Of a stretch of DNA of 64,000 nt, positions 40,876-52,576 are shown piece after piece; position 1 is the first letter of the stretch, and every line of letters starts with the position of its first letter. This DNA is from Tilletia caries (Eukaryota; Basidiomycota; Exobasidiomycetes; Tilletiales; Tilletiaceae). Where the stretch lies: NCBI GenBank assembly GCA_032718865.1, contig JALUTQ010000001.1, positions 62,001-126,000 on the forward strand. The letters are read 5' to 3'. Under the pieces are notes generated by a model. The model was not told the origin of the DNA, did no database searches, and worked only from the letters and a program-made list of their open reading frames with translations. A program made the position numbers and the translations under genes.

Positions 40876-43737
40876 TTAACCCCTCTCATTCCGCCGCTTC
40901 CGTCCCCCTCCCGGCTTGACAACCAAAGCCGACCCAATCTGCGAAGACGGCGTCGTAGGCGCCGGGCTCGCCCCGGGCACCCTCCGCCGCTTCACAGGCA
41001 GCCGCGGCATGGGCGGGTAGTAGCTCGATCCCATCACGGCGTTGTATCGGCGCAGCCGTCGTCGACGCCGTTGGACATCGCCGTCGTCTTCTCCCTCGGA
41101 GATTTCGAGATCGTCGGGCCATTCGACGTCGGAGAGGTCGGAGCGGGAGTCGTACCATACCGCGTGCTCTTGTTCGTCCTCCTCCTCCTCCTCGTCGTCA
41201 TCATCATCCTCTTCCTCCTCTGTGTCTTCATCTTCATCCTCCTCGTTCTCGACCTCCCCCTCCCCGTCCTCATCCTCGCTTTGGGCATCCACCTCCATTT
41301 CATCCTCGCCCTCATCGTCCCCTTCCGCACCCTCGTCCTCGTCCTCATCCTCATCCTCCCCATCCCCATCCGCATCCGCATCCTCATCCTCCAACTCGTC
41401 CTCCTCCTCCCCATCTCCCTCCTCCCGCTCCTGCTCCCTAGCCATCCGCACCAGATCCTCAAACTGCTCCGAAACAACCCGCCGACTGGGCGGCGAAGGA
41501 CTGGCCTCCTCCCTCTTATTCTGCGCATAAAAGCTCAACGGCGGCAACTCCCTCGACCGCCCCATTTCCAACGCGCCCTTCGGGATCCGATCCTTCGACG
41601 ACGTCTCGTACCGCGGCGGCAGGCTCTCCCGAATGCTCCACCACTCGCGAATACTCATCCCGGGTGGGGGGCTGTCCAGGTTCCTGTTCCGCTTGCTCAT
41701 CTTCGGAGGACGCGGGAAGATCTCCAGCCCGTCTTCCTTCCAGCCGTGGCTCGTGACAAAGGCATCACCTCGAATTCGGTCTTCGTAGAACTCGAGACGT
41801 TCCCGCTGGGGACGACGCACGGGAGAGAGTGGGATGGCGGTGCCCTTGGCCATGGCTACCTCCATCGCCGCACGGGCAGCCCGGGCGCGTTTGCGCTCGG
41901 GAGATTTGAGGATGAGGTAGCGCTCCTCGGACCAGCCTTGCTTTGTGGCAAACTTGTGACCGTAGTAGCCGTAGTTGAAGTCGAGACGCTCTTGGTCGGT
42001 GATCGGGGGGACGATCCTCTTCTTCGGCTTTGGTGATTCTGATTCGGGCTTGGGCTTGGGCTCGGGCTTGGGCGCAGAGACAGCTGGAATGGCGCTGCTC
42101 TCAGCAACTTGGCGCACAGGCGACGTCTTCGACTCTTGTGGCTGAGTTGGTTCGGCTGCCTGAGTTTGAGTACGAGCTGGAGAGCTTACGACGATGGGCT
42201 CTTCGTCCTTCCCTCGCAAGCCAAGGATGACTTCGACCTGACGCCGTTTCGCCTGTGCCTCCCTCCTCGCGGGAGTCTCGAGCTCCATCCACTTCTCGAC
42301 GGGCCAGCCTGAGCGAGTAATGAAAGTAGGGCCGTACTTCTTGCTGCAAGTGTCCAAGACATCGTCGCCAGACGCAGGTACTGGCTTCGGTGCCTGCTGC
42401 TTCTCGACCGGCCGGACGGCTTCCACATCCGCGCCGAGTGGATTGGTGGGCGAGCTGCGTGGCTGGGAGGATGGTCCAAAGGGGGACGACGTAGGGGAGA
42501 CAGGGTCGATGGCCCTTGCTTTCCCCTTCGACTTCTCCTGCGAAGAGGTTAGGGAAAGACGGGCAAAGGGCGGAGAGACCTTGTCCTTGCCCAGCAGGGC
42601 GAGTTTGAGCATATCACGCGATCGTGATCGTGATTCACTGCTGCCTGAGGACTCGCCGGCCATCTGGTTCATATAGCTGGTAGCATCCTTGGTTCGCGTT
42701 TTGGACGAGCTGGAGTTCGGGTTCCGAAGGATGGCGCCCAGTTGGGAGGGTGAGATGAACTCGATTGGACTGGGTCGCTTCACTTGATCGTCGTCGTCTA
42801 GGGTGGGAGACGCGTTCAAGTCGACAAGTCTGGATGGGCCCGAGGGAGTGGGCTCAAAGCCTGAGGCGGTGCGGACGAGATTGTGACGCTGCTGGTGTTG
42901 ACGACGCTCGCGGGACGAGGAACCGAAGTTGGCGAGACGCAGAGCTGAGGCGGGAGGTGGGGGCGGTGATCGGTTACGAGCCATCTGGCTAGGAGGTGTG
43001 GTAGCGCGATTGATACGCGGGGTGCCCTGCTGTCCTTTCTCCTGCTGCTCCTTCTGCTGCCTGCGAAGCGGGATGGTGGAAAGGGGAGCGGCCATATCGC
43101 TCTTCTTGGATGCGGTGCTCGGAGGATGCTTGACGTCCTCCTTCGTCTGGTTTCGGAGCGGGATTTCGACCCAGAACGGCGGACTCTGCACGAGAGCTGT
43201 GCTAGACCCGGCATCATTTTGAGTGTCACGAGCGCGTTTCCGCCGAGGAATGCAGGGCGACTCGTCTGGAAGCTCGTCGTCGTCCCTACTGGTAGCGGAG
43301 GTGAAGGCGCGTTTGCGGACACCGACAGCGCTTGCGAGGCCGTCTGGGGAGGCAGGGCGTGGTGGATTGAGGAAGGCCATCTCACGAGCCTTGACACTTG
43401 GTTTGCGGGTGCGTTTTGAGGAGAGGGGGAGCATGGTGCTGGGGAGGGACGAGGGTGGGCTGTTGGTGTGGGTCGCGGCTGGCCTTGTTGGGCGGGATGC
43501 CGGAGTCTTGTGTGTTGGCATGGTGTCGAAGGGGCTGAGGGAGGGTGCGGTCGACGTGACGGTGACGGAGGGTGAAGAGGGCGATGAGGATGTGGCAGGT
43601 GAGAGCCATGGCTGTTGCTGGTGCTGTTGCTGGTGCCGGTGCTGTTGGCGATGAGCAGTGGGTGAAGGGTTGTGTGCGTTCCTTCCCGACGTGCGCTGCT
43701 GGCGAAGTGCCGCCGCCGCTGCTGCTGGTGGAGGCAT
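40876..43737 (-). CDS. Unknown nuclear protein with three GW repeats and an acidic tract
   Basis: A single-exon frame of 953 residues from [14 protein letters not shown]. Residues 1 to about 460 are Ser/Pro/Gln-rich with basic clusters (SSKRTRKPSVKAR, IPRRKRARD) that suggest nuclear import. Three copies of a short module follow: KKYGPTFITRSGWPVEKW near 42330, GYYGHKFATKQGWSEERY near 41955, and RGDAFVTSHGWKEDGLE near 41760. The shared pattern is Y-G-x2-F-x-T-x2-G-W-x2-E followed by a basic stretch in the first two. Then comes a run of about 90 mostly Asp/Glu residues (41420-41165) and a short basic tail (VKRRRVPG, GRKRRNERG). I recognise no family. Inference: chromatin- or histone-associated factor, by composition only. 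The start faces the Mbp1-type gene across 330 bases. Confidence 0.8.
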   Translation of the reverse strand: MPPPAAAAAALRQQRTSGRNAHNPSPTAHRQQHRHQQQHQQQPWLSPATSSSPSSPSVTVTSTAPSLSPFDTMPTHKTPASRPTRPAATHTNSPPSSLPSTMLPLSSKRTRKPSVKAREMAFLNPPRPASPDGLASAVGVRKRAFTSATSRDDDELPDESPCIPRRKRARDTQNDAGSSTALVQSPPFWVEIPLRNQTKEDVKHPPSTASKKSDMAAPLSTIPLRRQQKEQQEKGQQGTPRINRATTPPSQMARNRSPPPPPASALRLANFGSSSRERRQHQQRHNLVRTASGFEPTPSGPSRLVDLNASPTLDDDDQVKRPSPIEFISPSQLGAILRNPNSSSSKTRTKDATSYMNQMAGESSGSSESRSRSRDMLKLALLGKDKVSPPFARLSLTSSQEKSKGKARAIDPVSPTSSPFGPSSQPRSSPTNPLGADVEAVRPVEKQQAPKPVPASGDDVLDTCSKKYGPTFITRSGWPVEKWMELETPARREAQAKRRQVEVILGLRGKDEEPIVVSSPARTQTQAAEPTQPQESKTSPVRQVAESSAIPAVSAPKPEPKPKPESESPKPKKRIVPPITDQERLDFNYGYYGHKFATKQGWSEERYLILKSPERKRARAARAAMEVAMAKGTAIPLSPVRRPQRERLEFYEDRIRGDAFVTSHGWKEDGLEIFPRPPKMSKRNRNLDSPPPGMSIREWWSIRESLPPRYETSSKDRIPKGALEMGRSRELPPLSFYAQNKREEASPSPPSRRVVSEQFEDLVRMAREQEREEGDGEEEDELEDEDADADGDGEDEDEDEDEGAEGDDEGEDEMEVDAQSEDEDGEGEVENEEDEDEDTEEEEDDDDDEEEEEDEQEHAVWYDSRSDLSDVEWPDDLEISEGEDDGDVQRRRRRLRRYNAVMGSSYYPPMPRLPVKRRRVPGASPAPTTPSSQIGSALVVKPGGGRKRRNERG

Positions 43738-44067
43738 GCTGGCCACCTGGTATCTGTAAGGTAGGTGGTAGTAGTGAGCGTGAAGAAGAAGAAGGTGATG
43801 GGGGGAGAAGAACAGATGGGCAGGTGATCGCGATTCGCGCTCTTCTTAAGCACGCGCGCTCGAAACACGGACGCGCCTCGAGAGCAACACGCGCAGATCC
43901 ACGCGACGCGACGCGTTCCGGTGATTGGATGTGGAGGAGCGGAGTTTGAAAAGAAGAGCACGCGTCGCGCCAACACCTTCACATGAAATGCACATCCCCG
44001 AGGCGCAGACCGCACGCAGAGACTAGAGAGTCAGCACAGCACAGCGCGTCACACAGCCAGCACCTCG
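43738..44067. promoter_or_regulatory. Divergent promoter region of the GW-repeat protein and the Mbp1-type factor
   Basis: The 330 bases hold both promoters. At 43851-43920 there are many CGCG words: GCACGCGCGCTCG, GGACGCGCCTCG and, as a cluster, CGCGACGCGACGCGTTCC (about 43903-43920). ACGCGT is the exact MluI cell-cycle box bound by Mbp1-family factors, and it lies about 150 bases before the gene for such a factor. Autoregulation is an inference from this motif. No TATA box is obvious. Confidence 0.6.
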
Positions 44068-47000
44068 ATGGCACCGCACTCGTCGTCCATGAGCGCGCCC
44101 GCTCCAGCTGCGAACAACAGCGCGCCAGACGCGTTGCCTCCCGCCGCAGCCGCAGCCGCCGTGCCCGCCTTCGCACCAGACGTCTCCGCAGGTCCACCGC
44201 CCTACAACCCGTACCACAAGCATCTCCAGCCGCCCCCGCCTGCTCCCTCCCATCCCGCTCCCAGCTCGTCCATGATGGCGGGGCCAGGTGGCGCAGCCCA
44301 GGTCGCGGCGGCGGCAGCGGCAGCAGCAGCAGCGGCGTCCGTGTCGGCCGCTGCCATGTCAACCCACTATGCACCCAATCCAGCCGCATCATTCCAGCAG
44401 TCACCACCACCACATCTGCAGCACGCCCCGGGTCCAAGCGCAGCAGCAGCAGCAGCAGCAGCACAACCACTACCGCCGCCCCCACCACCACCCATGGCGG
44501 TCCAACAACCAACCATCGCGCCAGCCTCCGTCTATCTCGCCAACTACTCAGGCGTCCCCGTCTTCGAGCTCACCGTCCGAGGCATCGCTGTCATGCGTCG
44601 ACGCCAAGACGGCTTCCTCAATGCGACGCAGATCCTCAAAGTCGCTGGCGTAGACAAGGGCAAGAGAACGAAGATCCTCGAGAAGGAGATACAGCAAGGA
44701 GAGCATGACAAGGTACAGGGAGGCTATGGAAAGTACCAGGGAACATGGTGAGTATGCAGCCACCCCTTTCTCATCTGGACGAGAAGCTTATAAATTCATA
44801 CTCCGTTGGACCTACCAGGATTCCACTATCTCGCGCCCAAGAGCTCTCCGCAACACACAACGTATCCCACATCCTCAAGCCCCTCCTCCTCTTTGACCCC
44901 GCAACCGAAACAAGCATTCCAAACGCAGCCCCACGTCGACGGCCCAACCCCAATGCCCCGCATCAAAGCCTCGGCCGCGCAGCAGCGAACGCAACCGCCC
45001 CTGCCAAGGCAGGCGAGAACACATCCCTGCAGAGCATGACGGGTTCCGCGTCCGGCATGGGCGCTTCTGGCGCAGCGTGGGATTCCAGCTTGGGCGGCTC
45101 GGACGGTGTTCGTGGAAGTGCACCCACACACCAACCTCGTTTCCTCGCTCTTCGCTCCCCAGCGTCTTCTGCTCCCGGCGCTGACTTCCTTCATCTCCAG
45201 GAGCCCACGTCCTCCGACCCTCGTCCTGCCCCTCCCCTTCCGCTTCCTCTTCCTTTACCCGCTTCTACCTCTCAACAAATGCTCTCGGCCCGAGAATCGA
45301 ACGGGGAGGACGTCTTTGGACCCCTCACCGCCACCACGGCCGCAGCGAGCAAGATGCTCCCCGGCTCCGGCTCAAAACGGTCCAGTGCAACTTCCAACCT
45401 CGGCCACGAGACGCAGTACGATGACGACGATGGCGGTGGGAGTGGGAGTGGGAGTGGGGAACCGGCTGCGAAGAGGGCACGCGGGCAGGATGGCTCCATC
45501 CCTCGCTCCGGTGGTAGTGATGCGGGCATGCTTCTTGGCCCTTCGCCTGTGAAAGATTTGAATGCGCTCCATCCGTCCGCGGGGCTTCTGCAGGCCGCAT
45601 CTCATCCCCGGCCCGGAAGCGCGGCGGCGCCGTTCCGCTCGCCGGCCGCGTCGGCGGCTATGGCAGCCGCCAACGTCCGAGCGTCTGCATGGAACGCAGC
45701 ATCGTCCTCCTCCTCCTCCTCCTTCCACCATGCCAATGGGAATCTCGCAGGCGCCCCGGGCTCCTCCGCTTCGTTGCGCAGCGTACCCCGCTACGCCGAC
45801 CGACCACGTCTTCCGCGGGCTAGCGACGAAGGCGAGCGTCGAGCACGCGAGCTTCTCATTCATCTCTTCGTCGATGACGGTACGGGCGCAGGACACGGTC
45901 TGCTCCGCGGCTGGACCGCTCTGGATGGTACCCTTGAGAGCAGTGGTGGTGCGATGGGGATGGGAATGGGGATCGGACCCGGTGGTTCGACCACTGGGCA
46001 TCAACTACAAGCGGCGCCGGTCAAGACGCCCGCGGAGATCGCAGCAGCCGCAAGGGCTCCCTTCGTGTTCGGAGCCGCGGCCGTAGGCGCCGTGCGAGCG
46101 AATGCGGGGCCGACGCCTGGCTCTGGGGCGGTACTTCCCCCAGACGTCGCCCAGCGGAAACTGGACGAGCTTCTTGCGCTGCTCATCCGGGCTGTTGGGT
46201 TGGATGGGTTCGAAGATGCCATTGCGAGTGCCGGTGCGGGTGGGTCGTCCTCCTCGGCAGGGGCGGCGGCGGGTGCTATGATGGGTGCGGTCCGGAGGGG
46301 CGGGGCGATTGATCTTGATATTGTCACGGATGATCATGGACATACCGTCTTACACTGGGCCGCCGCGCTCGGTCGGCTCGAGCTTGTCTCTGTCCTCCTG
46401 GCCCGTCCGCCGGTTGGGTCGGCGGGCTTACAGGCTGCGCCGTTAGCGACGGACGGGGACGTATTAACCTCCTCCTCTGAGAAGGGTAAACAACGGGAAC
46501 AGCAGCAACAGCCCGCATACTCGCACTCCCACATCCACGGCATCCCCGTCGGCGGCGCGAACCCGAACGCAGGCAACCACGCGGGCGAGACGGCCCTGCA
46601 ACGCACCGTGCTCGTCGTGAACGCGTGGGAACACGGATACTTCCCTCACCTGCTCCGGCTGCTCGCGCCTGCGCTGATGACGCGCGATTTTAGGGGACGC
46701 ACGGTGTTGCATCATGTTGCACTGGTTAGTGGGCTCCGCGGCCGCGCGGCGGGGGCGAGGTATTACTTGGAGTGCATTTTGGAGTTTGCTAGGGAGGTTT
46801 ATGGGGGTTTGGAGGGGAGGAGGACGGGAGGGGCGGAGGAGGGAGGGCAGGGTGAGGGTGGGAGTGGGCCGATTGGGCTTGGGCTTGGGTTGGGACTTGG
46901 GCTCGGCGTAGGTGGTGCGAGTACACCAAATCAGCGTCGGCCTGTCGGTGCCGGTCTCACACCTGGCACCGAGCGCGCGACCCCGGCAGGGACAGGGGCA

Positions 47001-48407
47001 GGGGCATCTACGAGCTCCTCGTCCGCCCTGCGTCTGCCAACCTACGTGCTTGAGAACCTCGTCGATGCGCAGGACGAGGACGGCGAGACTGCGCTCGGGA
47101 TCGTGGCCCGGCTCGGCAATGCCGGGCTGGTGAAGCTCCTGCTGGACGCCGGTGCGCGGAAGGATATTCCGAACTTGCTCGGCATCCGACCTTCGGACTG
47201 GGGTCTTGAGATGGTCGGACTGGGCAGCATAAATGGGGCGGGAGTGGGAGCGGAGACGAGTGTGGATTTGAATGGTGGGGATGCGGCGAGGGTTGCGGTG
47301 GGCAACGAGCTTGCTGCTACGAGGCCGCATGATATCATGGCTGCGCTTGGGTCGCGGGTGAAGCGGACGCCTATGAAGAGCTCGGACATTCTCGAGAGTG
47401 AGTTCCTACCATATCCCACTCTGGGCTTACTGAACGTACTCTCTTCTTCTCCCCAAGCTCACGAATTTCTTACGCTTCCGTGCGGCACGTCTCTCTTTCT
47501 GATGTTTTTTCACAGGCATCTCGCACAGCCTCGAAGACCTCAACTCGACGTACACCTCCGAGCTATCGGAGAAGAACGCAGCTCTGGAAGCCGTGCAGAT
47601 GTTACTGAAGCAACAAACGCGCGAGCTGGCGAACCGGCGTCGGGACGTGAGCGATGCGCAAGGCCGCGCGGACGCACGGGAGGAGACGGTACATCGGCTG
47701 AACAACCTGGTTGGTGTGTTGAACAGTCTGAAGGTCGGGCCTGAGGAGGAGCGGGAGGTCGTCGAGCACTGGTTATCGTCGTCCTCGACCAAGAAGGGCA
47801 CGAGGAGAAGCGGCGGTGGGGACGGCGATGTCTCGATGGAAGACGGCGGCGGCAGCGCAGCCCTGGCGCCGATCCCACTCCTAGACGAGCTCTCCTCCGC
47901 GCCGGGACTGTTCACCTCGGCGCGGTCGCAGCGGGTGGAGAGTGTGGTGCGGTTGGAGTTTGTGCTTCCGTTGCTGCAGCGCGAATGTGAGACGCTCGAG
48001 CATGCGATTGGGGAGATTGAAGGTGCACAGCGGGTGAAGGATGCGCAGTATCGGCGGCTGGTGTCGATCTGTAGTGGTGTGCCTGAGCGGAACGTGGTCG
48101 AGGTGAGTTTTCTCTTCTTTTTTCCCAACTACCTTTCGCCATTCATTGCTGGTACCTTACTCTTCTATGTGTTTTACTGCAGATGCTCGATGAACTTGTG
48201 CTCGCTATCGAGTCGGACGGAGCGGATGTGGACCTGGACCGACTGTCGGGATTCCTGGACAAGATTCAGCCACGGACGCAGGGGTCGGCGCTGACAACGA
48301 CGACGACGGCTGGTGGTGTGGGTGCAGCAGGAGGAGGCTCGTCGATGGAGGCTGATGTTGCGACGTTGGCGCGGTCTGCTGTGCCTGTTGCGAACGGACG
48401 AGGATGA
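44068..48407 (+). CDS. MBP1: APSES/KilA-N and ankyrin transcription factor, Mbp1/Swi4 family
   Basis: Four exons (44068-44747, 44819-47397, 47516-48102, 48183-48407) give 1,356 residues. After an Ala/Pro-rich N-terminus of about 150 residues comes the DNA-binding APSES domain (about 152-255): [51 protein letters not shown], then [16 protein letters not shown]. The first intron splits the W codon of QGTW, a conserved place. Ankyrin-like repeats follow at about 731 ([15 protein letters not shown]), 849 ([14 protein letters not shown]) and 976 ([18 protein letters not shown]). The last 270 residues are coiled-coil, as used by Mbp1/Swi4 to join Swi6. It regulates G1/S genes in the nucleus through ACGCGT boxes. 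It is longer than yeast Mbp1 (833) because of Ser/Gly-rich linkers. Confidence 0.95.
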
Positions 48408-48902
48408 GCCTCTCCCCTTTTTCCTCCTGGCTTTGTCCGATCATTGGGTGCCGCCTTTCGACTTCCCTGTTTTCTCTCTTGGGCGCTTTCTGCTTTGGTA
48501 CTCTTTCCCCCTTGTGCTCTTCCCCCAGCTCGACTCGCCTCGCCTCGACCATACTTCTCTCTGTGCTGCTTTAACACTTGTCCTGATAGCGACCCTTTCC
48601 TTCGATTCTTGTGAACGGGTTGTTTGGTCCGGGTGAACTTGGAACGGGCGGCTCGAGGGCTCCGGAGTCCCGAGGGTGAGCCGGCGGCATTACGTACTGA
48701 TCTCCGCAGTGGTACAGCCGCAGCGCCGCAGCCGGGCCCATTCACGCGACGAGGGTCAGTACATATAAACAATGATGGGACTGCATGCATAAGATAGCGT
48801 GCATAGCATTCATCCCCCTTTCCCTTTCCCTTTCCCTTTCCCTTTCCTCTTCCTCTTCCTCTTCCACCACCACCACCACACGCGCCAGACGATCACGTGC
48901 CG
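48408..48902. other. Spacer between the Mbp1-type gene and the IQ-motif gene
   Basis: This is a CT-rich 3' flank to about 48640, then the promoter of the IQ-motif gene with a repeated CCCTTT run (48818-48846) and CTTCCTCTTCC close to the start codon. ACATATAAACA at about 48760 is a possible TATA-like site. No gene is supported. Confidence 0.5.
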
Positions 48903-50957
48903 ATGTTTGGCAAGGACAGCAAGGCTGCGGCTGCGGCAGGCGCGCAGAACAGCGATAACAGCAACGACAACAGCAACTACGACGCACGCGCAGACGAAGC
49001 CGCACGCAGGATCCAGTCCTACTACCGCGGGTACTCCACCAGGCGCTCCCTCAAGGGATGCACCCTCTCGCCCGACAACCGCTGGGACGACCTCCTCACC
49101 CGCACCCGTCTCGAGGCAGCCAACGACTCCGCCGCAAAGGGGGACAACGTCGCGTCCTCCCGCTGGAAACGCACCGGCCTCTTCGTCAACCAGCTCGCCA
49201 CCTCCGGCCAGGACGACCAGGGCAAGGGCAAAGCGGCGGGCTCGGAACAGATTCCCTCTGGGCCTTCGCTTAAGTCTATCGGTGGGGAGGATCCGGCGAC
49301 GCTTAAGGTGGGCAATGTACCTGGCGCCAATGAGGGCAAGAAGATCGATAATGTGCCTTCGATTGCTCAGCCTAAGCAGCACGGACTCAGGCTGATCGAG
49401 TGGTGGACGCGCTCAGGTCAGGCACAGGCGCTCTCCAAAACGCTCGAGGTGAGACGCGTCTTAATCATCAGCTTTGTGCTGTCTGTCGCTAACCCCTGTG
49501 TCATTTCCCCCCTTCTCCTCGCACAGACACAACATTGGCTCGAGGTACGCGCGTTTCCTTCCCATATCTCCTGCAAGCAACTTTCCGTCTCATCTTTTTC
49601 CCCCTGATACTTCTTTTCCAGATGGTCGACTCCAAGCATCGCTACGGGTCCAACCTGAAATACTACCACCAAGCCTGGCAAGAAGATCCCAACTGCTCTC
49701 AAAACTTCTTCTTCTGGCTCGACCAAGGCGAGGGAAAAGACCTCTCCCTCGACTCCTGTTCGCGCGAACAACTCGACCGCGAACAGATCACCTACCTCTC
49801 CGCCGAACAACGCGCGAACTACCTGGTCGACGTCGAGCCGAGCACGGGCAAGCTCTTCTGGAGACGGAACGGCAAGTACGTCGACACTGCCAAGGGGAAA
49901 CATCGCGATTCGGGGAACGGAAGAGGGATCGTCGATTTGGACGAGGACGAACAGGCCGAAGAGGCCGAAGAGCGCAAAGAGCGGAAACGACAGGTCGGCG
50001 CGACCGAGAGCGACCTCGAGACGTCTGACTCGTCTGATTCGTCCTCAGACTCGAGCAGCGATGAGGAAGGGGATAAGTTTGATCGTCGGTTGGCTAAGAT
50101 GGACGCGGCGCATTATGGGGCGGATGATCCGACGGCGAAACATAAGGTGTCGGCTCTCAAGATTAAGAATTGGCCAGAGTTGCTGCTGCGGAAGACGGGT
50201 GAGTCATTCTTTCTCTTCCTCTCTGTTCCTGGGGCTAGCACGCGGGCCCGCACGCGTTTTGCCTTTTCTGACTCTCTCCCCCTTCTGTGTTGCCGTAGTG
50301 TCCGACAACACGTGGATCTTTGTCATGACTCAAAGTGAGTGTGGCCTTTATGATTTCCTTCCCAGGCGGCTCCCTGCGCGAAAGTACTGACTTCTAATCG
50401 CCTTCTGATTAATCAGATCATCAGCTGTTCATGGGCCTCAAGAAGACGGGCACGTTCCAACACTCAAGCTTCCTTGTGAGGATCTATACTGCGTCCTTAC
50501 GACGCGTCGTCTTCACTACTGACTTCCCCCCTTTCTCTCTCTCTTGCTGCAGTACGGCGGACGCGTGCTCGCCGCCGGTATATTCAAAGCCGACAACGGC
50601 ATCCTAACCTCCCTGAGCCCGCTCTCGGGCCATTACCGCGCCGGCACCGCCCACTTCCGCTACTTCGTCTCTACGCTCCAAGCGTCCGCGGTAAACCTGG
50701 ACCGGGTGACGCTCTCGAAGTCGTTGCTCGTCCTGGCCGGGATGGAGCAGTACGGGAAGCTGGTGAAGAAGAAGAAGAAGGGGATCAAGCAGGCGAAGCC
50801 GGCGTTAGAGAGGAGCGAGGTGGATGGGAAGAAGAAGGGGAAGGAGGGGGAGGGGGCGGGGTCGAAACATCCGCATTTGGCGCAGATGCTCGGCAAGCTT
50901 GGGATGGGCGGACACTCAAAGAGCGGCGATGGGGGGGAGGAGGAGAAGAAGGCTTGA
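48903..50957 (+). CDS. IQ-motif calmodulin-binding protein, fungal relative of plant IQM proteins
   Basis: Six exons (48903-49448, 49527-49544, 49622-50198, 50299-50334, 50417-50475, 50553-50957) give 546 residues in frame. An IQ motif, AARRIQSYYRGYSTRRSLKG, lies at about 34-53. Next come RWDDLL and a VDSKHRYGSNLKYYHQAW block, FFFWLDQGEGKDL, QITYLSAEQRANYLVDVEP, TWIFVMTQNHQLFMGLKKTG, FQHSSFLYGGRVLAAGIF, and a final LSPLSGHYRAGTAHFRYFVS. The HRYG...FFYWLD...SGHYxP order is the signature of plant IQM (IQ-containing) proteins, whose function is linked to stress and calmodulin binding. An acidic Ser/Asp-rich insertion (about 330-360) and a Lys-rich tail are fungal additions. One exon is 18 bases. 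Soluble protein; partner calmodulin inferred from the IQ motif. Confidence 0.9.
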
Positions 50958-51257
50958 TGTTGGATCTTGGATGGAAGCGTCGGTCGTGGGATGTGCTGGC
51001 TTCTGCTCGTTGTGCTTTTATAATGAAATTTTCCTCCCCGTGTACTCGTATGCTTCCCCCTCTGCCCGAATCCTGCCCTCCCTTTAACGCCATTCCATAT
51101 CGTTCCCCTCTTTCATGCTCACTCGCTCGCATCGATCCCTCGTCTGGCTGGTTGGTGGTGTTTGTGTCGAGCGCGTCGTGTCGGATCGACAGAAGAGGTG
51201 CAACGGAGAGCAACACGCGCAAGTCCAGGTTCGCGACATCCACTTTCTTCAACAAGG

Positions 51258-52309
51258 ATGTCTTCGTCCAACGACAGCAGCGCGGGCCCAGCTCCCGAAA
51301 CAGCAAGCGCTGAGCGGAAAACAACGGCCGAACTTACAGTCCCTGCTCACGATCAAGGTCCGACGTTCGCCTTTCGCCCGCTGGCCGACATCATGCCCCT
51401 CGCGAGGGCCGCTGAAGAACAAGAAGAGGAGTCGCAGGACGAGTCGGAGCAAGCGGCGGCGGAAAGGGTGGAGGAAGAAGCTCTGAAGGCGAGGAGGAAG
51501 CAGAGGAAGATGGACAAGAGAAGGCGTGGAGGAGACGAGGATGGCAAATCGGCTGCTGCGCAAGCCAAGAAGAAGCGGCGGATTGATGTCGAGAGGTGAG
51601 AGTCATGGTTACCCCCCTGTCCTTGAGCACCCGATCGGACGCTATCACTGACTTCCCCCCATTTCTGTTCTATGCACAGTGCCAGCGATGAAGATCAAGA
51701 CGAAGTCGACATCATGGCGCTCGCAGAAGAGGCAGCCCTCGCGGTGGAAGACGCGAAGAAGGCCCTCGCACGAGCGGGAGCGTTGGCGGATACACTCACT
51801 GCGGCTCATTCGGCGATGGAGGCCAGCAGGAGAGAGGTTAAGACGCGGTCGACGGTCGAGCGATGGCGGGAGAAGGTCTCTGTGCCCCGGTGAGATTGGA
51901 ATTTACTCCCTCAGCACACATACGCGCGCGCGCGAACTCCGCAGGTCGGCATGTTCGTTCCCTCAAGACCTCAACCCCCCCCCCCCCCCCCCACCCATAA
52001 CACAGATCACGAAGACAGCCAACACCATTGGTGGAAGTTACTTTCGGCTCGAACGGAACGGAACGCAACACACTGTACAACACTTTCCAGAAATTGTTCC
52101 CACAGTCGGATCATCATCAATCGCATCTTTCCCAGCATGCGCAACTTGTTGGGGCGGCGCGAGCGAGATTCCAGATCTCCGAGATGAAATTATGTATCCA
52201 CTATACATACAAGCTGACTGCTCCGGCTCGACAGTCGACACCCTCGGCCCCGCGTCCAAGTGAGGCTTACCAAGATGAAATCTTTCTGAGCTCCCGCCTC
52301 AGCTTTTGA
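51258..52309 (+). CDS. Unknown small nuclear-type protein with coiled coil
   Basis: The model has three exons (51258-51595, 51680-51889, 52006-52309), all GT-AG, giving 283 residues. It has a Ser-rich start, then a charged helix (AAEEQEEESQDESEQAAAER followed by ALKARRKQRKMDKRRR), KKKRRIDVES as a likely nuclear signal, a second acidic/Ala helix (LAEEAALAVEDAKKALARAG) and STVERWREKV. The third exon adds VEVTFGSNGTERNTLYNTFQ and further sequence to a TGA at 52307. If the second intron is not spliced, translation stops at 51893 instead, 73 residues into the second part. The third-exon reading is supported by 100 open codons with ordinary residue mix. I recognise no family. Confidence 0.6.
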
Positions 52310-52576
52310 GCCTACATACATGCCGGGAGAGCCTCATGCCTCATGTACATGTAGGACACTTCTGATGGGTTCATAAGCGATCCCTCCATTCCGAGCTGAC
52401 CCTTCCACCCATCCATCCCTTCTGCTCTCCCTGCTCCCTCTATCAGTCGCCGTAGCCGGACTACGCGAGTACATAGCTCAGCACTCACAGGTCTCCTTCC
52501 ATTCCTGTCCTCCCACCTTTTCTCCACTTCAGCGTTCCTTCCCTTTTTGCGACCTACAGGACACATCAAGCTGGCC

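Noticed and set aside
40786..42036. Plus-strand frame of over 400 codons with membrane-like stretches
   Set aside because: Shadow of the acidic tract on the minus strand; Asp/Glu codons read backwards as Ile, Leu, Val and Phe, mimicking membrane helices.
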